NCBI GenBank assembly: GCA_000415965.1
Contig: KE356560.1
Span: 2,622,900 to 2,686,899, forward strand
Source of the DNA: Haloquadratum walsbyi J07HQW1
GTDB lineage: Archaea > Halobacteriota > Halobacteria > Halobacteriales > Haloferacaceae
Reading direction: 5' to 3'
DNA length: 64,000 bases
The translations under genes and the position numbers were made by a program. The notes under the pieces are model-generated. The model had not been told where the DNA came from, ran no database searches, and saw only the letters and a list, made by a program, of their open reading frames with translations. The first letter of the stretch is position 1. Every line of letters starts with the position of its first letter. This document shows positions 19,651 through 27,759 of the stretch, one piece after another.

Positions 19651-20433
19651 ATGACGACATCTGATACGTCGCTTTTATTAGTTGAAGATATCGTGAAGCG
19701 GTTTGGGGGTTTAACAGCGGTTGATAATGTCTCTTTCACCGTCGAAGCAAACTCAATCACCGGGCTTATTGGACCGAACGGGGCTGGCAAGTCAACGCTA
19801 TTTAATTGTATTACAGGAATCGTTCAGCCTGACTCAGGGATAATTAAATTAGATAGCACACACATACAGGGGAAATCTCCAACACAGATTGCACAACACG
19901 GACTTGGACGAACATTCCAGACACCGAAGATATTCCGTGGAATGAGCGTTCGAGAAAATCTTGCGTTTGCCGCACCTGAGCAGTGTGGTGAACGGCCAGT
20001 CTCGGCTCTGATTCACCCGCAAACAGTCAGTGATGAGGAGACAACGATTCAGTCTCGGGTCGAAGATACATTGGGGTTTTTATCATTGGATCACCTCGCC
20101 GATGAGTACGCCAGTGGACTTTCTGGCGGTCAGCGAAAGTTACTTGAGTTAGGTCGTGTGCTGATGCTTGATCCAGATCTGATTCTTCTTGATGAACCGA
20201 TGGCGGGGGTCAATCCGGCGTTGACAGATGAGTTGCTTGACCGACTGCATGAGCTTATCAATCGTGGGCGAACGATCCTACTCATCGAACATGATATGGA
20301 TCTCATAATGAATCATTGTGACCGTGTCGTCGTCCTGCATAATGGTCAAACGCTCGCAAGTGGGTCACCGTCACTCGTCCAAGAGGACGAACGCGTTGTT
20401 GAAGCATACCTCGGAGGATTTGCTGATGAGTGA
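19651..20433 (+). CDS. livG: ABC transporter ATP-binding protein LivG-type
   Basis: A 260-residue ATPase: Walker A GPNGAGKST at 41-49, signature LSGGQRK near 155, Walker B LILLDEPMAG near 180, and switch His in IEHDMD. LivG-specific features include GLGRTFQTPKIF. The last codons GCT GAT GAG TGA contain the ATG of the next gene (ATGAGTGA), an 8 bp overlap that implies coupled translation with the second ATPase. Confidence 0.9.
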   Translation: MTTSDTSLLLVEDIVKRFGGLTAVDNVSFTVEANSITGLIGPNGAGKSTLFNCITGIVQPDSGIIKLDSTHIQGKSPTQIAQHGLGRTFQTPKIFRGMSVRENLAFAAPEQCGERPVSALIHPQTVSDEETTIQSRVEDTLGFLSLDHLADEYASGLSGGQRKLLELGRVLMLDPDLILLDEPMAGVNPALTDELLDRLHELINRGRTILLIEHDMDLIMNHCDRVVVLHNGQTLASGSPSLVQEDERVVEAYLGGFADE

Positions 20434-21166
20434 TCAAAGTCTTGAGACGATTCCGACGATTGATGATGCGCTTTTCTCAGCGCGAGATATTGAAACAGGA
20501 TACGGAGAGCTACAGGTGCTGTATGGTGTTGATATCGATATTCGAGAGAATGAGATTGTGTTAGTGTTCGGTCCGAACGGAGCCGGGAAGTCAACACTCA
20601 TCAAGACTCTTTATCGACGACTGCCGCTCTGGAGTGGGGCAATCGAGATCAGTGGATCGGATCTGTCAGATGTTCATTCGAATCAGATGATTGCACATGG
20701 AATTGGGTTTGTCCCACAAACAGAGAATGTGTTTCCGAATCTCACCGTGAGTGAGAACCTCGATATCGGGGCAATACATGTCGCCGATCCGGAGTCACGA
20801 CGAGCAGAGTTATTAGAATTATTCCCACGGTTAGAGGAGCGACTCACACAAACCGCTGAGACACTCTCTGGAGGCGAGCGACAGATGCTGGCGATGGCTC
20901 GAGCATTGATGCCGAATCCAGATGTCTTATTCATTGATGAACCCTCTGCAGGGCTGTCACCACAACTTATTGAACGGACATTCGATCATATCGCGAAAAT
21001 CCGAAAAAGTGGGACGGCAGTGTTGATGATCGAACAGGATGTAAACGCTGCGCTATCAGTCGCTGATCGTGGGTATGTTCTTGAAATGGGTGAGAACCGA
21101 TTCGAGGGCGATGCTGTGAGTATCCGAGAATCGAAACAAATTCGAGATTTATATCTTGGACGATAA
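20426..21166 (+). CDS. livF: ABC transporter ATP-binding protein LivF-type
   Basis: I start at ATG 20426 (MSDQSLETIP), inside the stop region of the previous gene; the frame is open upstream, but that part only mirrors livG sequence. The protein has 246 residues: Walker A GPNGAGKST at 49-57, signature LSGGERQ, Walker B VLFIDEPSAG and IEQDVN. The short C-terminus and FPNLTVSENLDIGA are LivF-like. It completes a five-gene operon that should import branched-chain or related amino acids using a lipoprotein receptor. Confidence 0.9.
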   Translation: MSDQSLETIPTIDDALFSARDIETGYGELQVLYGVDIDIRENEIVLVFGPNGAGKSTLIKTLYRRLPLWSGAIEISGSDLSDVHSNQMIAHGIGFVPQTENVFPNLTVSENLDIGAIHVADPESRRAELLELFPRLEERLTQTAETLSGGERQMLAMARALMPNPDVLFIDEPSAGLSPQLIERTFDHIAKIRKSGTAVLMIEQDVNAALSVADRGYVLEMGENRFEGDAVSIRESKQIRDLYLGR

Positions 21167-21246
21167 GAAGCCGGCGTCCGAAGAGCGGTTTCGGTAGATT
21201 CGAGGATGATAGGTTGACTCACGAGTCGTCTCACCTGAGAGACGCA

Positions 21247-21382
21247 TTATTAGTTGTTGGGACTGTGATGTCTGTCTCCGAAGTTGCAACCGAACGCGCA
21301 CACAGTCGTTCCAGGTGAACTCAGTCTGAGTGTGGGTGTGGGTTCGGAGAGACACAGTGGTCAGATTGCCACCGACTGTTAT
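21247..21382 (+). repeat. Dispersed TIR-bounded repeat, copy D
   Basis: A forward copy, well preserved: TTATTAGTTGTTGGGACTGT, CTCCGAAGTTGCAACCGAAC, TCGTTCCAGGTGAACTCAGT, then GGTCAGATTGCCACCGACTG and TTAT. Internally it has an extra GTGTGG unit relative to copy B. It lies 80 bp after the livF stop. I see no gene in the rest of the spacer 21167-21682. Confidence 0.85.
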
Positions 21383-21682
21383 GATGAATTAGTCAATCGC
21401 GAATTGATTGATGAAAGGGGTGCGGTGAGAGAGCCCACGGCTTTATTCGTGAGAGAATATCACAGTAGGGTTGTAGTCTCAATGCGTGAAAGTTATGAGC
21501 AAACAGATAGCAGATGAGTGACTGAACACAAGAGGAGACGCTCTCGGATATTCAACATGATCGGTCAACTGTGTATTAAGTATCAGAGATAATACGAATT
21601 CGTATGAGAAGTGGATCCTGTTCTCTCAAGAGAGCTGGAAATCAACAGAAACGTTTTGAGTAATCATGGTCTTCTCTCAGAT

Positions 21683-21820
21683 ATGGTGTCGATGGTTACG
21701 CGCGACAGTGATCAGTGGTACCAGTGTGATGAGTGTGAGATGTTATTTGATGATGAAACCGACGCCAGAACACATGAAGAACACTGTGAGGGTGATGACG
21801 AACCATCATACCTACAGTAG
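21683..21820 (+). CDS. Small C2H2-like zinc-finger protein
   Basis: A short acidic protein, MVSMVTRDSDQWYQCDECEM and then LFDDETDARTHEEHCEGDDEPSYLQ. The CDEC pair and the H..EHC pair form a classical zinc-finger-like site. WYQCDECEMLFDDE...H and the end PSYLQ match a conserved haloarchaeal family of about 40-50 residues (I believe DUF7128). The start is uncertain: ATG at 21692 gives MVTRD, and the frame is open to an ATG at 21611. The function is unknown. Confidence 0.7.
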   Translation: MVSMVTRDSDQWYQCDECEMLFDDETDARTHEEHCEGDDEPSYLQ

Positions 21821-21938
21821 TAATTGAGTGATATGACCCTCGAGTTGTCTATCGAAGAGTAAATCCATTCGGCTTTCTTTCCTACGCAGGGTCTCGAATC
21901 GACTATCATATGAGTTCCTGTACAGTATCGAAGCATGA

Positions 21939-22394
21939 TTATTCATGAGACCCTGTTGAATCGGTCGGTTCGGGCATAAATTCATATGATTGTTCACTCC
22001 AGTCATCCTCAACAAAGACAAATACACGACCGCGAGCAGTCTCAGGATCGGCTTCAATTATTGTTCGCATTCCGCCAGGACGGGAGACTGTGACCCCAGG
22101 AAACACTGTTTCGGACGACCCCTGTTCGAGGACGACACGACCGACGCCACTCGACTCAAGCACATCGTCATGTGTTTTGAGATCGTTAATGTACATCAAC
22201 ACGCCTTCAGATTCAGTTGGGTCAGTAACAAGAATATGTGTCTGTTTCCCCGGTGGCGTAGTGAGCGAACCGGTGACTGTCTCTGGGACGCCTCGATAGA
22301 GTGTCTGTCTTCCATCAATATACTCAACGGCAACTCCGTGATCAAGTAATTCGACATTGACGGTTTCTGGGGCAATATCATTTCGCGCACTCAT
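21939..22394 (-). CDS. Conserved haloarchaeal protein, DUF5796-like
   Basis: From ATG 22394 (MSARNDIAPETVNVELLDHG) the protein has 151 residues. Blocks such as TPPGKQTHILVTDPTESEGV and the ending RVFVFVEDDWSEQSYEF are recognisable from a haloarchaea-wide family that I recall as DUF5796. It is soluble and beta-rich; no catalytic motif is visible. An ATG five codons upstream (22409) is possible. It is convergent with the small zinc-finger gene. Confidence 0.78.
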   Translation of the reverse strand: MSARNDIAPETVNVELLDHGVAVEYIDGRQTLYRGVPETVTGSLTTPPGKQTHILVTDPTESEGVLMYINDLKTHDDVLESSGVGRVVLEQGSSETVFPGVTVSRPGGMRTIIEADPETARGRVFVFVEDDWSEQSYEFMPEPTDSTGSHE

Positions 22395-22565
22395 TAATGT
22401 GATATGCACGTGGGTTGCTCAAAAGAGTCGTGGTAGATGTTCCTGATGATATCGACAGGCTGAACCAGGCGAGTGACCCGAATGTGGAATATAATTTTAA
22501 TCTAAAACTTAGTATCTGACACATCTGAGGAGATATCAATATTCTTGCTTACAGAGCGATCGGGC

Positions 22566-23060
22566 TTGATATTCTCCTCCGCATGAACGCGTTGCTGGAC
22601 GTGACTACCCACTAGACTGTGTCTGGCGACGGAGGAATCCTAAGCGGTGGGGGTGTCAGGTTCGCAATCTCACCGAACCTCGGCACGGTGAGGATCTGTG
22701 TGGTGTTCACAGACTGTGGTAGGACTGCTGGGAGTGATATGTCTCAGCCCAAGAGACTCTTTTGCCTTTCGCGTTCGAGCTCGGAGAGTTGGTTGTGTCT
22801 CGGGGAATCCGGCAGACATCTTCGGACTTCGAGTGACGTTCGATTCGTGCCCAGCACGCAACCACAGTGTTGGTTCATCATCGGAACCAATCGTTCACCA
22901 AACTGGTTCTGATGATTGTCTTATTGATTGGGACGGACAGACCGCCATCGAAGGGTGAGTGGGAACCGGTCTGTTTCCCGCCAGATTCCTCTTTCAGAAG
23001 CTAATTTTCTGTCGTTCAACTATATTAATTTTTACACTTAATATCCAATCAGCAATGGTG
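22566..23060 (-). mobile_element. PATE-like transposase-less element, reverse copy
   Basis: The left edge on the + strand is the right-end motif TTGATATTCTCCTCCGC. Long internal similarity to the reverse complement of the element at 51930-52499 is visible, for example CTCACCGAACCTCGGCACGG versus TTCCGCCGAACCCCAACACG, and TGATGATTGTCTTATTGATT versus CGATGATTGTGTTATTGCTT. A roughly 36-40 bp stretch near 22589-22628 is extra compared with that copy and splits the right-end hairpin. The far boundary is approximate. It lies in a gene-free region, 22395-24198. Confidence 0.65.
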
Positions 23061-23411
23061 GGTTGGTCAACTACCCCATCCGACTTCGGTTCGCTTGTTG
23101 AGGATAGGAATTGCATAACGTTGGTGAAGAGTTGTTCTCTTCTCCGTTCTCGACTATTATCCCAGTGAGGTCAACTGGTAGTGGCAATTTAATTACGTGC
23201 GACCTCGACAACTTCACAATCGCTAAAGATCAATTTGGAGCGGTTGTTTCAACACTCCACGTTTCGGGGTCAGTTGACTATGACCCACTTGACACGAGAT
23301 AACCATCCCTTAGCCTCTCTGCGACTGGTTTGACACCCTTTAGAGGGTTATCTGAAGTCTGTATCAAACTATTTTCTATTTAAATTCCGTTCTACTGATT
23401 ATACTAGTTTC

Positions 23412-23553
23412 TTATCAGTTGGTGGGACTGTGATTTCTGTCTCCGAAGTTGCAACCGAACGCGTCACCGGGCGTTCCAGGTGAACTCAGCCTGAGTCTGA
23501 GTGTGAGTCTGGGCTCAGAGAGACATAGTGGTCAGATTGCCACCGACTGTTAT
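23412..23553 (+). repeat. Dispersed TIR-bounded repeat, copy E (best preserved)
   Basis: Its ends are TTATCAGTTGGTGG and CCACCGACTGTTAT, nearly perfect inverted repeats. Internal blocks CTGTGATTTCTGTCTCCGAA, GCAACCGAACGCGTCACCGG and GCGTTCCAGGTGAACTCAG are shared with copies B and D. A GAGTCTGAGTGTGAGTCTGG stretch shows that the inner GAGTxT units vary in number between copies. Confidence 0.85.
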
Positions 23554-23918
23554 ATGACGGTTTCTTCCCCTCCCTACTCGTTCGTTTGATTCACTTCTTG
23601 AGGAAGGGGACTTCACCTCGAACACGGTGAAGGGAGTGACCGCGCGTATCCTCGGCGTGGGGTTGCGCCTGCTCAACATATAAATACGGACAGAAACCTT
23701 ACACCCATATATCAAAATAGATATTGAGAAGGGATCATAATATCATATTTCGTTTCTTGTCAGCAGTCATCATGACAACCAGTCAATGACCTCGGGTTCA
23801 TATTAAAGTCCTGAGAATTACCGGTAGTTTCGTCGTGTCATACCCGAGTGAGACTCGACAGTATTCTCTCTCGAGTTGCAGGCGTTCACGGGTCAATGAC
23901 CCCGATTTTGGGGCTGGT

Positions 23919-23961
23919 TGACTGGCAGCCCATGACTGACAACACTTGTGGCTGCCAGTCA
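23919..23961. repeat. Perfect 12 bp inverted repeat
   Basis: TGACTGGCAGCC at 23919-23930 is mirrored by GGCTGCCAGTCA at 23950-23961 across a 19 bp loop. It lies in gene-free DNA. A second palindrome, CCGAGG-TCGAG-CCTCGG, follows at about 24027-24043. The rest of 23561-24198 has no gene I can support. Confidence 0.7.
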
Positions 23962-24198
23962 TTACCAAAACACTCGGGTCGCTAGTCTGAATATTTTGCA
24001 ACTCAGTTGACCGTCGGCTTCCTCTCCGAGGTCGAGCCTCGGAGCATCCGCCTCAATATCCGATGAAAGATCGGGACAGTGACCTCTGTGACAATACATA
24101 CTGATGGACCTTTGGGGCGTCATCTAATCGATATATAATTGCGTTCGATACCGAGGGTGGACCGCTACATCTTTGTATTCGCTGAAAGTGATTGTAGT

Positions 24199-25104
24199 AT
24201 GCACGGTCGGGCTGTCGCACTTGGTGCAGGAACAGTGCTAAACGCTCTTGCGACAGGAATCGGTGCAGCGTTTGCACTTGACGCCGAGACGACGGCAACG
24301 GTCGATATCACCGCTGAGAAGACACTCGACAGTACCATTGTCCATGGGACGATCGCAGGAATTGAAGATGGTGATACACGGTTAATCGAGCGATGTGTCG
24401 AGTTGGCAGTTGACACATATGGACAATCAGACACACAGTATAACGCTCATGTACAGACTGAAAGTGACATCCCGATGGCAGCCGGATTGAAAAGTTCAAG
24501 TGCTGCTGCGAACGCAGCAATTCTTGCAACAGCAGATGCGTTCGATATGACGCCAGAACCGATTTCAGCCTGTCGACTTGGTGTTCGTGCAGCACGTGAT
24601 GTTGGCGTGACAGTTACAGGTGCTTTCGATGATGCATCTGCATCAATGTTGGGTGGGGTGACCGTGACAAATAACGATGAGGATGTGCTTCTCGCTCATG
24701 ACACTGTTGAGTGGGATGTAGTCGTCTGGACGCCACCGGAGCGCGCTTACAGTGCCGATGCAGATGTTGAGCAATGCGCGAATGTCGCACCGATGGCTGA
24801 ACTCGTTGCGGACCTCGCACTTGCTAATCGTTATACAGAGGCGATGACAGTCAATGGATTGGCGTTTTCGGCTGCACTTGGATTCGACCCAACACCAGCA
24901 GTCGAAGCAATGCCGCACGTGAGCGGTGTTTCTCTCTCCGGCACTGGACCAAGTGTTGTTGCCGTTGCTGACCGTAAGAGTAAGACCGATGAGGTAGATT
25001 TAGCGGCTGTATCGCGCCGCTGGCGGAATCGCGGCGGGACAGTCTGGGAGACAACGACTCGGGCGACACGAGAGCAATCATCGACACGTCCGGATGAAAC
25101 GTAG
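24199..25104 (+). CDS. aroK: Shikimate kinase, archaeal GHMP type
   Basis: From ATG 24199 (MHGRAVALGAGTVLNALATG) the protein has 301 residues. The GHMP ATP-binding motif PMAAGLKSSSAAANAA lies at about 92-107, and a C-terminal GHMP motif reads VSLSGTGPSVVAV. This is the archaeal shikimate kinase family, unrelated to bacterial AroK by fold; it phosphorylates shikimate for aromatic amino-acid synthesis. An in-frame ATG 60 bp upstream is less likely because family members begin close to GRAxALGAGTV. The chorismate mutase gene follows directly, making a small aromatic-pathway operon. Confidence 0.92.
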   Translation: MHGRAVALGAGTVLNALATGIGAAFALDAETTATVDITAEKTLDSTIVHGTIAGIEDGDTRLIERCVELAVDTYGQSDTQYNAHVQTESDIPMAAGLKSSSAAANAAILATADAFDMTPEPISACRLGVRAARDVGVTVTGAFDDASASMLGGVTVTNNDEDVLLAHDTVEWDVVVWTPPERAYSADADVEQCANVAPMAELVADLALANRYTEAMTVNGLAFSAALGFDPTPAVEAMPHVSGVSLSGTGPSVVAVADRKSKTDEVDLAAVSRRWRNRGGTVWETTTRATREQSSTRPDET

Positions 25105-25183
25105 AGCTCAGCAGAATCTAAGAGGCTCCAGTAAAATCTATGATAACGATAATGTCGAAGAGAATGTGGCAAGGAATGACAGT

Positions 25184-25558
25184 ATGACACCGGATACAGA
25201 TACAGATACGAATACTGACACTGACACAGACACAGACACGACAGTCAGCACTGAATCGCAAATCGACGCAAGTATCGTGACCACAGAATCAGATTCACTT
25301 GAATCGCTTCGTGAAGAAATCAAATTAATCGATCGTGAACTTGTCGAGTTGATTGCACGTCGCACGTATGTGGCTGATTCAATTGCACAGGTAAAATCTG
25401 AGCAGGGTCTTCCAACGACCGATGAAGGACAGGAGGCACGCGTCATGGAACGGGCTGGGGCAAATGCTGAACATTTCGATGTTGATGCAAATTTGGTCAA
25501 GGCTGTGTTTCGTTTACTGATTGAATTAAATAAGGTCGAACAGAGACAAAACCGGTAA
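25184..25558 (+). CDS. Chorismate mutase (AroQ type)
   Basis: The helical AroQ domain is clear: LESLREEIKLIDRELVELIA, RRTYVADSIAQVKSEQGLP, then VFRLLIELNKVEQRQNR. It carries the conserved Arg, Lys and Glu of the active site and converts chorismate to prephenate. I start at ATG 25184, giving 124 residues with an unusual N-terminal Thr-Asp repeat (MTPDTDTDTNTDTDTDTDTT) encoded by an ACAGAY-type microsatellite at 25197-25242. Relatives normally begin shortly before SLxxLREEI, so the repeat is an added tail. An in-frame ATG at 25094 overlaps the end of aroK and would lengthen it by 30 residues. Confidence 0.88.
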   Translation: MTPDTDTDTNTDTDTDTDTTVSTESQIDASIVTTESDSLESLREEIKLIDRELVELIARRTYVADSIAQVKSEQGLPTTDEGQEARVMERAGANAEHFDVDANLVKAVFRLLIELNKVEQRQNR

Positions 25559-25989
25559 ACTGAAACACGGCGCAGTGATTGAGCCTCTCAGAGAGTACGT
25601 GCAACGCTGAGAGGGTATCATACGAGACAGTAGAGACAGAACCATACCATCATAACACGCATTGAGAGGTCAAGACTGACGAGTAAGCATACACATGTAT
25701 CAAACACGGACGTGCATCTTCCGTAGGAGCGACGTCGGATTTGATTAATCCCGACATGCTGGGATGCACCGATCAACTGTCTTCAGAAATATAGACCAGA
25801 GCGTTCATTCGTCATTCGTGCTCCCAAATCCAGATTCCGAAAGATTCGAAAACAAGTGGTAACAGACGAGCGTGTAAGATCACCTCAACTCGCATACACA
25901 GCGCTCGTGAGACTCATCATCAACCCAGGGAATCTCTCATCGACCAACCAGCAGGCACCGGTGGACACAGCAAGTGAAAACAGGTCTTA
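25559..25989. other. Convergent spacer, no gene seen
   Basis: 431 bp between the chorismate mutase stop and the 3' end of tRNA-Pro. I find no coding pattern, no repeat shared with the families described here and no strong hairpin. Confidence 0.5.
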
Positions 25990-26060
25990 TGGGACCGCTG
26001 AGAATCGAACTCAGGTCCTACCGACCCCATCGGCAGAGGATACCACTACCCCACGGTCCC
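25990..26060 (-). tRNA. tRNA-Pro (GGG anticodon)
   Basis: The minus strand folds as a 71 nt tRNA: acceptor GGGACCG/CGGTCCC with discriminator A, D arm GGGTAGTGGTATCC, anticodon stem TGCCG/CGGTA with loop ATGGGGT (anticodon GGG), a 4 nt variable loop, and T arm CTGAG-TTCGATT-CTCAG. GGG reads CCC and probably CCU proline codons. CCA is not encoded. It lies directly downstream of truB. Confidence 0.93.
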
Positions 26061-26087
26061 ATAGTAATGTAAAGAATGAAGTTGGTG

Positions 26088-26103
26088 AGTTTAATTCCTT
26101 CGT
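26088..26103 (-). promoter_or_regulatory. BRE/TATA promoter of tRNA-Pro
   Basis: On the minus strand CGAAGGAATTAAACTC lies about 28-43 bp before the tRNA. The same CGAAGG-plus-TTAAA layout precedes tRNA-Met at 47383, supporting a strong archaeal stable-RNA promoter. It falls downstream of the truB stop, so the tRNA need not depend on truB transcription. Confidence 0.6.
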
Positions 26104-26144
26104 TTCAGATGATGGTGAACGACTATCGGTTATTCAAACTGGCA

Positions 26145-27167
26145 TTAAATGAGCACCCGCTCTAGAGAAATCACCTCACCACTCTGAGCATCTAATGGAC
26201 CGTTGACACGGCCAAGACAAACAGCAGTCTCATCCGGAGTATGGCAGCTAATGAGGGTACCATCGGGAATCTCATGAGCGGCTTCTTCGGCAGGATCGAA
26301 TTGAATCACGCCTGGTGCGTACACTGGTGCTCCCATCGCCACCTCCGCGGCTGCAGATGGAGCAATCGTGACTGTTGGCAGATGCCGAAGCGCACGCTCT
26401 GCAGGGCTGATAACATCCTGAAGGTAGTCCGTCAGTGAGATTGAGTTGGGATCTATATCTGCGACGGCAATATCCTGCAGCAACGAGTACGTAGCGGTCG
26501 AATCATCCTGAGTCGTGTGTCTCTGTTCTTTGTCAGATTCGAATATCTCCTCAAGCGTGAATACAACAGCATCTGTCAGGTCAGCAGTTGAAACCAGGTT
26601 TATATCAGAAAATGGTGTTGTCCCTGTACGCCGAAGGTCGCCCATGTGTCCGCCTGTCCCAACTGCAAGCCCAAGGTCATGACAGAGCTTTCGAATATAG
26701 GTGCCACTCTCACAGCGAATACGCAAGAGCGCTTGTCGGGCAATTGAATCAACTTCGACAACATCGAGCGTTTCAATTGTCCGTGTTCGAAGGCGGCGTG
26801 AAACAGCACTTTTTCGGGGCGGTTTCTGATATATCACCCCCTCAAACGTCTCAGCGATGACCGACAGATTACTTGGAGGAGGTCCATGAAGCTCCAGCAC
26901 TGCCAGATATTCTTTGATCCCCTTGAGGAATACCGGTGCAAGTCGTGTTGCTTCACCAAGAAGAATCGGAAGACAACCTGTTACCTTTGGGTCAAGTGTC
27001 CCGGCATGAGCAGCACGCTCGACACCAATGAGATCGCGAACCCATGCTGAGACCTGATGAGCAGATGGTCCCACAGGCTTGTCCAGATTTATTACCCCGA
27101 AGTTGCAGACTCCTGCGAGCGAACGATTATCCGGGGATTGATGAAGTCGCGGTGACGTTTTTGTCAT
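26145..27167 (-). CDS. truB: tRNA/rRNA pseudouridine synthase, TruB/Cbf5 family with PUA domain
   Basis: A 340-residue protein. The catalytic motif AAHAGTLDPKVTGCLPILLG contains the nucleophile Asp59. KPPRKSAVSRRLRTRTIETL and RCESGTYIRKLCHDLGLAVG are the conserved substrate-binding blocks, and a C-terminal PUA domain spans about residues 255-335. Archaeal Cbf5 acts with Nop10, Gar1 and L7Ae in H/ACA-guided modification and can also form tRNA Psi55. An insert around residues 210-230 (DKEQRHTTQDDSTATYS) is extra low-complexity sequence. It starts 13 bp after cmk and belongs to the adk-DUF106-cmk-truB cluster conserved in haloarchaea. Confidence 0.92.
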   Translation of the reverse strand: MTKTSPRLHQSPDNRSLAGVCNFGVINLDKPVGPSAHQVSAWVRDLIGVERAAHAGTLDPKVTGCLPILLGEATRLAPVFLKGIKEYLAVLELHGPPPSNLSVIAETFEGVIYQKPPRKSAVSRRLRTRTIETLDVVEVDSIARQALLRIRCESGTYIRKLCHDLGLAVGTGGHMGDLRRTGTTPFSDINLVSTADLTDAVVFTLEEIFESDKEQRHTTQDDSTATYSLLQDIAVADIDPNSISLTDYLQDVISPAERALRHLPTVTIAPSAAAEVAMGAPVYAPGVIQFDPAEEAAHEIPDGTLISCHTPDETAVCLGRVNGPLDAQSGEVISLERVLI

Positions 27168-27180
27168 CTATATGTTACAA

Positions 27181-27759
27181 TTAAAAGTCATACATAATAT
27201 CCTCAATTGGGAATCTTCCTTCATCCGCAGCAGGTTCATATGCTGCAATCGCTGCTTCAAGAATATCGGGAACTTCGGTCTTTGGCCATCGTGCAGTATT
27301 GATTCTCACGTCATAGATGGAGTGATCATGAATGTCGATATTATAATAATTCCGGTATCGGAGTGCCTCACTTTCTTCGCGGGTGCGTGTTTCTTCTCGT
27401 GCTGTCGAGATTGATTTCCCTTCACGGTCCGCAATACGACCGGCGCGAACATTTAGCGGTGCATCTAACCAGACCCGGATATCTGCGGCATCACCGGCAA
27501 GCCATCCGGCAAGTCGCGACTCCAAAAGAATGTCATCGCGTTCCAGGGCAATTGTTCGCAGTCGCTGGTCAAGATCACGGTCGATTTGATCATCGGTTTC
27601 TGCTTGTTGATTCAACTCAACAGCCGTTAATCCGCGCTCAGCTGCGAGTTCTCGAAAAATATCACCACCACTTACATGCTCAAGTCCAAATGTAGCCGCA
27701 AGCGTAGCCGCCGTCGTACTCTTGCCTGCACCGGGCGGACCAGAGACGGTCAACAACAT
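27181..27759 (-). CDS. cmk: Cytidylate kinase, archaeal type
   Basis: A 192-residue kinase with P-loop GPPGAGKST at residues 7-15, LEHVSGGDIFRELAAERGL, and RIADREGKSI as the lid arginine region. It phosphorylates CMP/dCMP. In haloarchaea it normally sits between the DUF106 membrane protein and truB; here truB follows after 13 bp, but the DUF106 gene is more than 700 bp away. Confidence 0.92.
   Translation of the reverse strand: MLLTVSGPPGAGKSTTAATLAATFGLEHVSGGDIFRELAAERGLTAVELNQQAETDDQIDRDLDQRLRTIALERDDILLESRLAGWLAGDAADIRVWLDAPLNVRAGRIADREGKSISTAREETRTREESEALRYRNYYNIDIHDHSIYDVRINTARWPKTEVPDILEAAIAAYEPAADEGRFPIEDIMYDF

Noticed and set aside
22959..23302. Possible degraded transposase or small gene after the PATE-like copy
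   Set aside because: Only short fragments such as FGSLVEDRNCITLV could be read, with no family resemblance.
25197..25242. CRISPR-like array
   Set aside because: Hexamer-scale repeats without spacers, inside a coding frame. No repeat-spacer pattern was found anywhere in the window.
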